NCBI GenBank assembly: GCA_023150915.1
Contig: JAKLKA010000075.1
Coordinates: 1-33,244, forward strand
Reading direction: 5' to 3'
DNA length: 33,244 nt
DNA from: Polyangiaceae bacterium
GTDB taxonomy: Bacteria; Myxococcota_A; Polyangia; Polyangiales; Polyangiaceae
Positions 8,646-15,247 of the stretch are shown here, one piece after another (position 1 is the stretch's first letter; the number at the start of each line of letters is the position of its first letter). The position numbers and the translations under genes are program-made. Below the pieces are notes generated by a model. It searched no databases. It was not told the DNA's origin and worked only from the letters and a program-made list of their open reading frames with translations.

Positions 8646-9995
8646 ATGAGAGAAATCGTGGACGGCCTGGGGTACGTGCCGAAGAGCTGCACCTGGGAGC
8701 TGACCTTGGCCTGCAACCTGCGCTGCGGCCACTGCGGCTCACGCGCGGGCACACCGCGCCCGAGCGAGCTCGAGCGACCACGCTTGCTCGAGATTGCACA
8801 CGAGCTGGCCGATCTCGGCTGTCGCACCCTGACCTTGTCGGGCGGCGAGCCGACCCTGTCGAAACACTGGGAGGCGGTGGGCGCTGCGGCCTCGGGGCGC
8901 GGCATTGCCGTGAACATGATCACCAACGCCGCGCGCGCCGACCGCGAGCTGGTGCGCCGCGCGAAAGACGCGGGCCTGGTCAGCATTGCCGCCAGCCTGG
9001 ACGGGCTGGAAGACACCCACGACCGGCATCGCGGGCTGCCCGGCTCGTTCAAGCGGGTGATGGCGCTGATCGACGACTGTCAGGCCGTCGGCCTGCCGGT
9101 GGGTGTGATCACCACGCTGCAGAAGCGCAACGTGCGCGAGCTGGACCAGCTGGAAGCGCTGCTGGCGGGCAAGATCTATGTCTGGCAGCTGCAGCTGGGC
9201 GCGGCCATGGGCAACCTGCTCGACCACCGCGACGAACAGCTCGAGCCCAAGGACTTGCTTCACGTGGTCCCCGCGCTGGCCGCCCTGGTCACGCGCTCGG
9301 CGATCAACGTTCGTATCGCCAACAACGTCGGCTATTACGGCCCCCACGAGGCCACCTTGCGCCGGCATCGCTCGACGCCGGTCGAGTGCTGGGTGGGCTG
9401 CTATGCCGGCTGCCGGCACATCGGCATTCAATCCGATGGCAGCGTGAAGGGGTGCCTGTCGCTGCAAGCCACGCAGAAGACCGAGGGCAGCCTGGCAGAG
9501 CAGGGGCTGGCGGACATCTGGCACCGGGAGGGCGCGTTCGCATACAACCGCAACTTCTCGACGGACGACCTCTCGGGGTTCTGCCGCACCTGCGAGCACG
9601 CCAGCATCTGTCGCGGCGGCTGCTTCAGCATGCGCACCTGCGAGGGCGGCAGCGAGAACCCGTTCTGCTATCACCGCGTCGCCACCCTCGACGCGCGTGC
9701 GCTGGTGCGCAGCAAGCGCCGCTACGCGCCGCTGGCGCTGGCACCCGCCGCGCTGCTCGCGGCGTTCAACCTGGGCTGCGCCAACGACAAGCCCCAGGGG
9801 CCGCCCCCCGCTGCACCCACCGCGGATCCGTTCCCGGGCGAGCCGCCGGTGGTGGCCGAGTACGCCGCGCCAGCGCCCGAGCCCGGCCCCGCGCCCACGC
9901 AGGGCCCCGAGCCGCCAGTGGTCGCCGAATACGCCGTCGAAGCGCCGCCCGATCCGCCGGTGGCGCCCAAGTACGGCGTGCCGCCGCCGAAGTAG
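8646..9995 (+). CDS. Radical SAM/SPASM enzyme fused to a lipoprotein-like proline-rich PPVxxxY-repeat tail
   Basis: The protein has 449 residues; AGGAGG at 8633-8638 sits 7 nt before the ATG. Residues 15-230 are a radical SAM domain with the cluster motif C23-x3-C27-x2-C30 and the SAM-binding LSGGEPTL. A SPASM domain follows, with auxiliary-cluster cysteines in CWVGCYAGC, then GCLSL, then C313, C316, C322, C326, C332 and C341. SPASM enzymes commonly modify ribosomal peptides. Thirteen residues after C341 the frame enters what looks like a complete lipoprotein: a possible GTG start (V354, nt 9705), basic RSKRR, a hydrophobic stretch and a lipobox ending NLGC378. Its Pro/Ala tail carries PPVVAEY (400-406), PPVVAEY (423-429) and PPVAPKY (437-443) and ends YGVPPPK. 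The tail could be the enzyme's own substrate, a membrane anchor, or an independently started lipoprotein. The radical SAM assignment is firm; the tail's role is inferred. Confidence 0.9.
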   Translation: MREIVDGLGYVPKSCTWELTLACNLRCGHCGSRAGTPRPSELERPRLLEIAHELADLGCRTLTLSGGEPTLSKHWEAVGAAASGRGIAVNMITNAARADRELVRRAKDAGLVSIAASLDGLEDTHDRHRGLPGSFKRVMALIDDCQAVGLPVGVITTLQKRNVRELDQLEALLAGKIYVWQLQLGAAMGNLLDHRDEQLEPKDLLHVVPALAALVTRSAINVRIANNVGYYGPHEATLRRHRSTPVECWVGCYAGCRHIGIQSDGSVKGCLSLQATQKTEGSLAEQGLADIWHREGAFAYNRNFSTDDLSGFCRTCEHASICRGGCFSMRTCEGGSENPFCYHRVATLDARALVRSKRRYAPLALAPAALLAAFNLGCANDKPQGPPPAAPTADPFPGEPPVVAEYAAPAPEPGPAPTQGPEPPVVAEYAVEAPPDPPVAPKYGVPPPK

Positions 9996-10063
9996 GGCCG
10001 GGGCCCACGCCAGCCGCGAGAAATGGCACAACTGGGCAGCCGGGGTGACCGACAGAGGGCGAG

Positions 10064-10891
10064 ATGGACCAAGACTTCGTCGACACGCCCACGGGCGAGC
10101 TCAGAGCCCTGACGCGCGCGCCCCTCGACGTCGGCCTGTGGGACGGCAACCCGCCGCGGGTGGCGATCGCGCACCCCGACGCCGGCGCCGCGGCCGAGGT
10201 GGCGGGGGTCTTCGAACGAACGGGTTGCAGCGCCCGGGTGTGCTCGGCCCTGGACCCGTTGCTCGCTGTTCTGGCCGAGCAGGGCGCCGACATCGTGGTG
10301 CTGCACGCGCGCCTCGAGGGCGGACCACCCGAGCGCGCGTGCGAGCGCTTGCGCGAGAGCGACTTCGGCGGCGGCATCATCGTGCTCGCCGACGGCGCCG
10401 ACGCGAGGGCGGGGCGCTTGGCACGCCTCGGCGGCGCGGACGACGTCGTCGACCCCGCCGCGCTGGCGGACGTCGTGACCAGCGCCGTGCCGCTGGCACG
10501 GCGGATCCGCGGTCGCGTCACGCGCCCACCGGCGGCGGCCAGCGGCGCTCCACCGCCCGGGCAACCGCCGTCGTCCCCACCGGCTACACCGGCTACGCTG
10601 GCCTGGGCGGAAATCAGCGCCACCCTGGCTGAGCACGCGGGGGAGATCGAGACCGGGCTCACCTCGGCCCAATGCGCAATGTTCGATCTGCTGCGCGCTG
10701 AGCAGGGACGGATCGTGGGCTACGCGCCGCTGGGCTTTGCCGGGTTCGGCAACCACAAGACGGCGATCAGCACACTCTCGTCGAGCATGCGCGCGATTCG
10801 AACGGCACTCGAGCCGCACGGCGTCACGGTCCGGAACCGAAGGCGCCGCGGCTACTGCCTGGCGCTGCTTTCGCCCGCGCCGGCCGCCTGA
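10064..10891 (+). CDS. Atypical response-regulator-like protein: degenerate receiver plus OmpR-type winged helix
   Basis: In this 275-residue protein, residues 30-150 follow receiver topology (VAIAHPDA, ADIVVLHARLEGG, GGIIVLADG, GGADDVVDP). The phosphoacceptor aspartate is replaced by H81, the acidic pair is lost, and the conserved lysine is absent, so normal phosphorylation is not expected. After a Pro/Ala linker (152-178), residues 195-268 fit the OmpR/PhoB winged helix: LTSAQCAMFDLL, ISTLSSSMRAIRTAL for the recognition region, and VTVRNRRRRGYCL for the wing. It is probably a DNA-binding regulator controlled by ligand, partner or abundance. It lies 68 nt after the radical SAM gene and 84 nt before the lipoprotein array, whose leader carries direct repeats that could be its target. 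Confidence 0.78.
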   Translation: MDQDFVDTPTGELRALTRAPLDVGLWDGNPPRVAIAHPDAGAAAEVAGVFERTGCSARVCSALDPLLAVLAEQGADIVVLHARLEGGPPERACERLRESDFGGGIIVLADGADARAGRLARLGGADDVVDPAALADVVTSAVPLARRIRGRVTRPPAAASGAPPPGQPPSSPPATPATLAWAEISATLAEHAGEIETGLTSAQCAMFDLLRAEQGRIVGYAPLGFAGFGNHKTAISTLSSSMRAIRTALEPHGVTVRNRRRRGYCLALLSPAPAA

Positions 10892-10908
10892 CCGGCTGCA
10901 CGATCAAC

Positions 10909-10934
10909 AAACCTAAATGGAAACCTACATCGGC
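10909..10934 (+). promoter_or_regulatory. Direct repeat upstream of the lipoprotein array, candidate regulator site
   Basis: AAACCTAAATGG (10909-10920) is followed immediately by AAACCTACATCGG (10921-10933), a 12-nt-spaced direct repeat of the sort bound by OmpR-type winged helices. The 12-mer ACCTACATCGGC (10923-10934) recurs at 2882-2893, at a similar distance (53 and 50 nt) from the start codon of another secreted-protein gene. The site lies between the OmpR-like regulator and the first lipoprotein gene. Confidence 0.35.
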
Positions 10935-10975
10935 CGCGTGACACCATCGCGGCGCGCGGGACACGGAGGACGTCG

Positions 10976-11788
10976 ATGCCAGTGCGCTTCAAGCCCCATT
11001 TGCTAGTGATTTCCCTCGCGGCTGCGGCCGCGTTGATTGCCAGCGCCTGCGGCTCGGACGAGGGTGGCGGCGCGGACGGGAAGTGCAGCCCCGGCGCGAC
11101 CCGCACCTGCGTCGGCCCCGCCGCGTGCCAGGGCGGGCAGGCGTGCACCGCCGACGGCACATGGAGCGCGTGCGACTGCGGTGGCAGTGGGGGCGCGGGT
11201 GGATCGGGCGGCAGCGGTGGCAGCGGCACCGGCGGCGCGGCAGGTGGGGACGGCAGCGCGGGCACCGGCGGCAGCGCGGGTGACGCCAGCGCCGATGGCG
11301 CGGGTGGCGGCACGCAGTGGAAGGACGATCCGTGTCCGACCAAGAAGCCGATCATCGATTGCTCCACCGGCTGCGGCGGGCCGAGCGCGAGTTGTGCGCA
11401 GGCGATGTGTCCCATCATCAGCGGCGCAGGCGTCATCATGAGCGCGGGCGCCTATCCATACGTGCTCCGCACCCCGTCCAAGCCGGGCGCCTACCCGTGC
11501 GACGGGCTGTGCGGCAACGCAAGCATGGCCTTCTACGGCATGACGCTTAGCTTCCCGAACATGACCCTCAAGCCGATGTTCGGGCTGAGGATCACCGTGC
11601 CAAAACCCTGGTTCGCCGCGATACCCAGCTGGGCCGTCGGCGATCCCCACTGTGTCTCCGTGCCTGAGTCGCAATGCGTGGTCAGCGCAGTGGCCACATC
11701 CGGAGTCACCATTCTCACCAACGACCCCAACGCCCCCGCCGTCAACGCCCTCGTGGAGGAAGTGCCATGGCCAGCCACCTGTCCCTGA
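10976..11788 (+). CDS. Gly/Cys-rich lipoprotein, first unit of a tandem array
   Basis: This 270-residue lipoprotein has GGAGGA 5 nt before its ATG and a lipoprotein signal peptide with lipobox IASAC25. A Cys-containing motif (CVGPAACQGGQACTADGTWSACDC) follows, then a Gly/Ser/Ala linker at about 68-118, then a C-terminal domain of about 145 residues with several cysteines (STGCGGPSASC). The C-terminus PNAPAVNALVEEVPWPATCP is shared with the next protein. Such linker lipoproteins are characteristic of Polyangia and probably sit in the outer membrane. The last 22 nt overlap the start of the next gene in another frame. No function recognised. Confidence 0.8.
   Translation: MPVRFKPHLLVISLAAAAALIASACGSDEGGGADGKCSPGATRTCVGPAACQGGQACTADGTWSACDCGGSGGAGGSGGSGGSGTGGAAGGDGSAGTGGSAGDASADGAGGGTQWKDDPCPTKKPIIDCSTGCGGPSASCAQAMCPIISGAGVIMSAGAYPYVLRTPSKPGAYPCDGLCGNASMAFYGMTLSFPNMTLKPMFGLRITVPKPWFAAIPSWAVGDPHCVSVPESQCVVSAVATSGVTILTNDPNAPAVNALVEEVPWPATCP
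11231..11337 (+). repeat. 107-bp near-identical repeat, copy 1 (copy 2 at 12040-12146)
   Basis: The segment encoding the second half of the Gly/Ser linker and the sequence up to GGGTQWKDDPCP matches 12040-12146 with only two differences, both silent third-position changes in aspartate codons. The flanking coding sequence is much more diverged, which suggests gene conversion or recent exchange between the two paralogues. Confidence 0.9.
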
Positions 11789-12591
11789 AATCGAAGCTCG
11801 TGTGCGCGCCAGCCTGGCGCTGCATCGCGGCGGCGGCGCTCATCGCCAGCGCCTGCGGGTCGGACAGCGGCGGCGACGACGCTTCGGGAAAGTGCGCGCA
11901 GGGCGACACCCGCGCTTGCCTCGGCCCCGGCCAGTGCAACGGCGCGCAGAGCTGCAACGCCGACGGCAGCTGGGGCGCGTGCGATTGCGGCGGCAGTGGT
12001 GGCGCGGGCGGCTCGGGTGGTGGCGGCGCAGGCGGCAGCGGCGGCGCGGCAGGTGGGGACGGCAGCGCGGGCACCGGCGGCAGCGCGGGTGATGCCAGCG
12101 CCGACGGCGCGGGTGGCGGCACGCAGTGGAAGGACGATCCGTGTCCCGGCGTCACGCCCATCGTCAACTGCTCGAACACCTGCGGCGGGCCCAGCGCGAG
12201 CTGCGAAACGGCGACGTGTGGGTTCTATGAGTATTTCCCCTATCCCCCGTGGGTGATCCGCACTCCGTCCAAGCCGGGGGCCAACGCCAAGTGCGCCGCG
12301 CTGTGTCCTGGCGCTGGCGTCGTCTACGGGATCGGGGTGCGCAAGGCCGACGTACCCACGGACCCCACCAAGGGGCTCGTGGTCAAGGTGCCAAAGCCCT
12401 GGGCGGTTCTCCGCGAGTCCTACAAGAAGGCCAACTCCGCGACGTTCTGCAGCGCGCTTTCGCTGGCTACACACTGTCTCGAGGTCCAGCACACGAGTCC
12501 CGACCTCCTGTTCGTAACCGCCGATCCCAATGCCCCCGCCGTCAACATCACCCTGGAGGAAGTGCCATGGCCTGGAATCTACTGTCCTTGA
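11767..12591 (+). CDS. Gly/Cys-rich lipoprotein, second unit of the tandem array
   Basis: The frame is open further upstream, but ATG 11767 is chosen because it gives a proper lipoprotein signal (lipobox IASAC30) and is preceded by GAGGAAG inside the end of the first gene. The 274-residue product is a paralogue of the first: CLGPGQCNGAQSCNADGSWGACDC, a Gly/Ser linker, GGTQWKDDPCP, TCGGPSASC, VIRTPSKPGA, VPKPW, and the ending PNAPAVNITLEEVPWP. The C-terminal domain has diverged clearly while the linker DNA is almost identical. The gene overlaps the first by 22 nt and the third by 25 nt, so the array is probably translationally coupled. Confidence 0.8.
   Translation: MASHLSLKSKLVCAPAWRCIAAAALIASACGSDSGGDDASGKCAQGDTRACLGPGQCNGAQSCNADGSWGACDCGGSGGAGGSGGGGAGGSGGAAGGDGSAGTGGSAGDASADGAGGGTQWKDDPCPGVTPIVNCSNTCGGPSASCETATCGFYEYFPYPPWVIRTPSKPGANAKCAALCPGAGVVYGIGVRKADVPTDPTKGLVVKVPKPWAVLRESYKKANSATFCSALSLATHCLEVQHTSPDLLFVTADPNAPAVNITLEEVPWPGIYCP
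12040..12146 (+). repeat. 107-bp near-identical repeat, copy 2
   Basis: Partner of 11231-11337, offset by 809 nt, with two synonymous differences. See copy 1. Confidence 0.9.
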
Positions 12592-13238
12592 AAGCGACGC
12601 TGGCGCGCCCCGCAGCGTGGCGCGGCCTCCTCGCGGCGCTCGTGGCGCTCGCGCTCACCGCGTCATGCTCGGGCGACGACGACGGGCGCTCCCCCAAGAA
12701 GCCGGCGCTGCCCAACCCAGACACCGAGTGGGCGGTGCACGTATACGTCGGCGAGCCCGGCGCGTGGAAGCGCTTCGACTTCGGGCCGGTGCCGGAGGTG
12801 AGCTTCCCGGCGGGGCCGTTCGATGGCGCCGGGGCGCTTCCGGGGTCCCCGGCGGATCTGTGGAACGGCCCGCCCAACCCGAGTGAAACAAGCAGCAAGG
12901 GCGGAAAGGCGCCCGGGTCCAAGGCCCAGGCGGTGGTCGACGCCAAGGACGGTGGAGTGCAGATCGACCAGACGCTGTCGACCGAGTCGAAGAGCTGGGC
13001 CCTGGTCGCCGGGGCGGCGGCGCAGTGCCAGCCCGATGTGCGCCTTGGTCCAGCGACGGCAGCCCTGGTGCCGCCCTGGAGGGCGTCGCGGAGCGCTGAG
13101 CACGGCTGCGGCGAGGAACGACACGGCCCGCGTGGGACCCCCCACGCGGGCCTCGGTGTCGGCGCGGGGCGGTGCTATCTTTGGCCGTATGAACGCCCTG
13201 AAGGCTCACGTGGTGAACGGCCGCATCGTCGTCGATGA
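12567..13238 (+). CDS. Third lipoprotein of the array; 3' end doubtful, possibly frameshifted
   Basis: The start ATG 12567 lies in the same conserved GAGGAAGTGCCATGG context as the second gene. The signal peptide (LSLK, AAWR, lipobox LTASC34) resembles the second gene's, but the mature part (EWAVHVYVGEPGAWKRFDFG) is unrelated and lacks the Gly/Ser linker. The frame runs 223 residues; after about residue 155 it becomes Arg/Pro-rich, passes through a strong hairpin (13119-13161) and ends 50 nt inside the antitoxin gene, which is not how an intact gene ends. In another frame a stop at 13097-13099 falls just before the hairpin. I suspect a frameshift between about 13000 and 13060, or a degraded end. 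The N-terminal 150 residues are credible. Confidence 0.55.
   Translation: MAWNLLSLKATLARPAAWRGLLAALVALALTASCSGDDDGRSPKKPALPNPDTEWAVHVYVGEPGAWKRFDFGPVPEVSFPAGPFDGAGALPGSPADLWNGPPNPSETSSKGGKAPGSKAQAVVDAKDGGVQIDQTLSTESKSWALVAGAAAQCQPDVRLGPATAALVPPWRASRSAEHGCGEERHGPRGTPHAGLGVGAGRCYLWPYERPEGSRGERPHRRR
13119..13161 (+). terminator. Strong hairpin, probable terminator of the lipoprotein array
   Basis: GGCCCGCGTGGG (13125-13136) pairs perfectly with CCCACGCGGGCC (13141-13152) around ACCC. An outer CGACAC/GTGTCG stem pairs after a 3-nt bulge. No T-run follows. It lies just after the stop expected if the third lipoprotein gene is frameshifted, and just before the toxin-antitoxin promoter. Confidence 0.6.
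13176..13181 (+). promoter_or_regulatory. Start-proximal -10 box of the antitoxin gene
   Basis: TATCTT ends 7 nt before the ATG at 13189. No Shine-Dalgarno is visible and the -35 region is weak. This predicts a leaderless toxin-antitoxin transcript. Confidence 0.35.
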
Positions 13239-13419
13239 ACCCACCGACCTGCCGGACGGCACCGAGTTGTACCTGGTGCGGGCGCATTCTGATGACGAGA
13301 TGGCCGAAGACGAGCGCGCAGAGCTCGAAGCCGCGATTGACGAAGGACTTGACGACTTCGAGGCGGGGCGCATCGTCGACGAAGAGACCATTCGAGCGAA
13401 GTTGCGAGCCTACCGTTGA
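13189..13419 (+). CDS. Antitoxin of a type II toxin-antitoxin pair
   Basis: The 76-residue protein starts MNALKAHVVNGRIVVDEPTDLPDGTELYLV, a short beta-rich N-terminus of the kind seen in AbrB-like or AF2212-like antitoxins. It continues as an acidic helical tail (DDEMAEDERAELEAAI and beyond) that would wrap the toxin. Its stop overlaps the toxin start as TTGA, the usual tight coupling of such operons. It should neutralise the downstream ParE/RelE-type toxin and repress the shared promoter. The exact antitoxin family is not certain. Confidence 0.78.
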   Translation: MNALKAHVVNGRIVVDEPTDLPDGTELYLVRAHSDDEMAEDERAELEAAIDEGLDDFEAGRIVDEETIRAKLRAYR

Positions 13420-13712
13420 AGCTCGAGCTTGCTGCGCGTGCCGACCGCGAGATCGAACGCACCCTGAAGTGGTGGATGGAGCATCGCCAAGACGCGCCCG
13501 CGTTGCTCAGCGATGAGATCGGGGAGTACTTCGACAAGCTGAAGAAGTCGCCGAATTTGGGCGAGCCCTGGGGCACGCGCCGCGGAAAAGAGATCCGCCG
13601 GGTGCTCTTGCCCCGCACGAAGAAGAAGCTCTACGTGATGCGGCCAGACCCGAACACCGTACGGGTCATCTGCTTCTGGGGCGGCCAGCGCGGCCGCGAG
13701 CCCAAGCTCTAG
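13416..13712 (+). CDS. ParE/RelE-superfamily toxin
   Basis: The 98-residue protein begins at TTG 13416, overlapping the antitoxin stop by 4 nt; no better start is nearby. It has the superfamily layout: an N-terminal strand and helix (LELAARADREIERTLKWW), a helical hairpin (LLSDEIGEYFDKLKKSP), then basic beta strands (IRRVLLPRTKKKLYVMR, VRVICFWGGQRGREPKL). It resembles the plasmid-stabilisation/ParE branch common in myxobacteria more than mRNA-cleaving RelE, but sequence alone does not separate gyrase from ribosome targeting. Confidence 0.82.
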   Translation: MKLELAARADREIERTLKWWMEHRQDAPALLSDEIGEYFDKLKKSPNLGEPWGTRRGKEIRRVLLPRTKKKLYVMRPDPNTVRVICFWGGQRGREPKL

Positions 13713-13922
13713 CGCGCGCCCCTCTTAGCCGCCGAAAACACGCGTCCCCGCGCGCGTGCGCGTCGGCGCTCGCGTCTCGGCGAGCACGAAGCTAGGCTGA
13801 AACTCGCGTCAGGGATTTTCGTCGCTGCACGAGGATCTCGCGTCTGGTCTCTGAATTTCTAAGCTGCGAATCGCGCCCGGGAAACCCGAGATGCGCGCTG
13901 CGCGCTCGCGTCGGAGTCGAGC

Positions 13923-14876
13923 TTCACAGGTAAGGAAGAGGACGTCGAGGTCGGGCTCCAGTACTTCGGGAAGAGGTACTACGCGCCGCTCTTGAACCGG
14001 TGGGTGAGTGCGGATCCGGCGGCGGTGCACCTCCCAGGAGAGGCCGACTTCAACCTGTAAGCGTACGTCATCGGGGCGCCGCTCAAGAACATCGATCCAC
14101 TCGGACTCCAGAGCTGCACGGCCAGTGGTGCGGGAGGTTGCGGGGGCGGCGCGAACGAGGGCGGCTCGCAGGGCGCTCCTGCCTCGGACACGCAGAAAGC
14201 GAACCCCGCGCGTACGCAGGCGTACGAGGCTGGTGCACACAACTGGAGAGTTGACCAAGCGGCCGATGCGTTTCGACAGCAGGCGGTCCTCCAGCGCGTC
14301 ACAGAAGCCCGCGCCGAGAACCGAGCGGTCGATGAATCGGCCCTGAAGGCGGACCTGGACGCGATCGCGGCATGGCAACGGCTGAATCGGCGGGAGGGCC
14401 CCAGCGATGGCGCGAACCGGCGCGCCTACGAGGAGGGGTATAGGAGTGAGCCGGTGTGGCAGGCCGGCGCGCAAGTGGCGATCGCCTTCATGGGCAGCCG
14501 CGGGGGCAGGGCGACTCCACGTCCACCTGGGATGCCGGCAGCTCACACGCCAGTCGACCGTCTGCCAGTGGGGAGCGAGATGAAAGCACCCGCACAGGCC
14601 GGTGCCTACCAGAGGCCATCAGGGGCGACCACACCGGCGCAGCGCGGGGCTGTCCAGGGAAAACCGTGCGTGATGTGCGGAAATGTGAAACCCAGGATGA
14701 ACGCGGATCACAAGGACCCGCTGGTGATGGAGCACTACCGAAACAACGGCCAGATCGACAAACAGAAAATGCGGGATGTAGAGTCTGTTCAATCGCAATG
14801 CCCATCGTGCTCAAATCAGCAGGGGGGCTTCTTGGCGAGCTTCGGACGAGCCATGCGAAAACTCTTCGGACTATGA
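13923..14876 (+). pseudogene. RHS remnant with nonsense codon, carrying an intact HNH-type toxin tip
   Basis: The frame begins inside the RHS repeat-associated core signature: FTGKEEDVEVGLQYFG, RYYAPLLNRWVSADP, EADFNL-stop-AYV, LKNIDPLGL. TAA at 14058-14060 replaces the tyrosine codon expected in NLYAYV, and the rest of the RHS barrel is missing upstream. After PLGL the same frame stays open to 14876 with a variable C-terminal region. From an internal ATG at 14454 this gives 140 residues with C72-x2-C75, D85-H86-x2-P-L, N97/N98 and C116-x2-C119-x-N121, an HNH/treble-clef nuclease pattern. The frame overlaps the immunity gene by ATGA. Base composition drops in GC toward the 3' end, suggesting transfer. 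Whether the tip is still expressed is unknown. Confidence 0.78.
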
Positions 14877-15220
14877 ACGCAATCGAGGAGGAACAGCGGC
14901 GACTGTGCACCAGGTACGGAGTGCCATGGGTGCCGTCGCCGGATAGTCTCAAGGTCGGCATCGCGCTGAATGTAAGAGACGGTCTGCAGCCGCTCAATGG
15001 ACTGCGTCACCCGCCGGAAGCGGATACGACGGGTTGGTACATCTGGGCCGGAGACAAGCTCAGCACTGACCCTGACTTCTTCGCGCCGCTGCACGTGGTC
15101 CATCTCCGCGAGTGGTGCCCTGGCGTGTTGAGGCTGCTGGGACTGCCGCCTGGTTGGCGTTTCTTGCTTGCAGACGAGCACCTTGACGTGTGGGAGGACC
15201 GTCGCCTTCTGGAAGTGTGA
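14873..15220 (+). CDS. Immunity protein, Imm33/DUF2185-like
   Basis: This 115-residue cytoplasmic protein starts at ATG 14873, overlapping the toxin stop by 4 nt. Its C-terminal half matches my recollection of the Imm33/DUF2185 immunity family: [48 protein letters not shown]. Polymorphic-toxin immunity genes lie directly after their toxin and neutralise it by binding. The family assignment rests on remembered pattern, not a search. The gene shows no damage, in contrast to the RHS core upstream, so protection may still be selected. Confidence 0.75.
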   Translation: MNAIEEEQRRLCTRYGVPWVPSPDSLKVGIALNVRDGLQPLNGLRHPPEADTTGWYIWAGDKLSTDPDFFAPLHVVHLREWCPGVLRLLGLPPGWRFLLADEHLDVWEDRRLLEV

Positions 15221-15247
15221 CCGTGTCCGAAGCAACTCGAACACGGT
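15220..15247 (+). terminator. Hairpin after the immunity gene
   Basis: ACCGTGTCCGA (15220-15230) can pair with TCGAACACGGT (15237-15247), apart from one mismatch, around a 6-nt loop. It starts at the last base of the immunity stop codon and is followed by a short pyrimidine-rich stretch (GCTTCTTG). Probable terminator. Confidence 0.5.

Noticed and set aside
10024-10040. Sigma-54-like TGGCAC upstream of the OmpR-type regulator
   Set aside because: The GG to GC spacing is 9 nt, not 10, and the -12 half is not TTGC. The strict spacing requirement is not met.
13097-13238. The last 47 codons of the third lipoprotein frame as a genuine domain
   Set aside because: The sequence includes a strong hairpin and the antitoxin leader and start; the composition is Arg/Pro-rich and not lipoprotein-like.
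14058-14060. TAA in the RHS frame as selenocysteine, pyrrolysine or programmed readthrough
   Set aside because: TAA is not used for those amino acids, there is no recoding structure I can see, and the upstream RHS barrel is missing, so a simple nonsense mutation in a remnant is the better reading.
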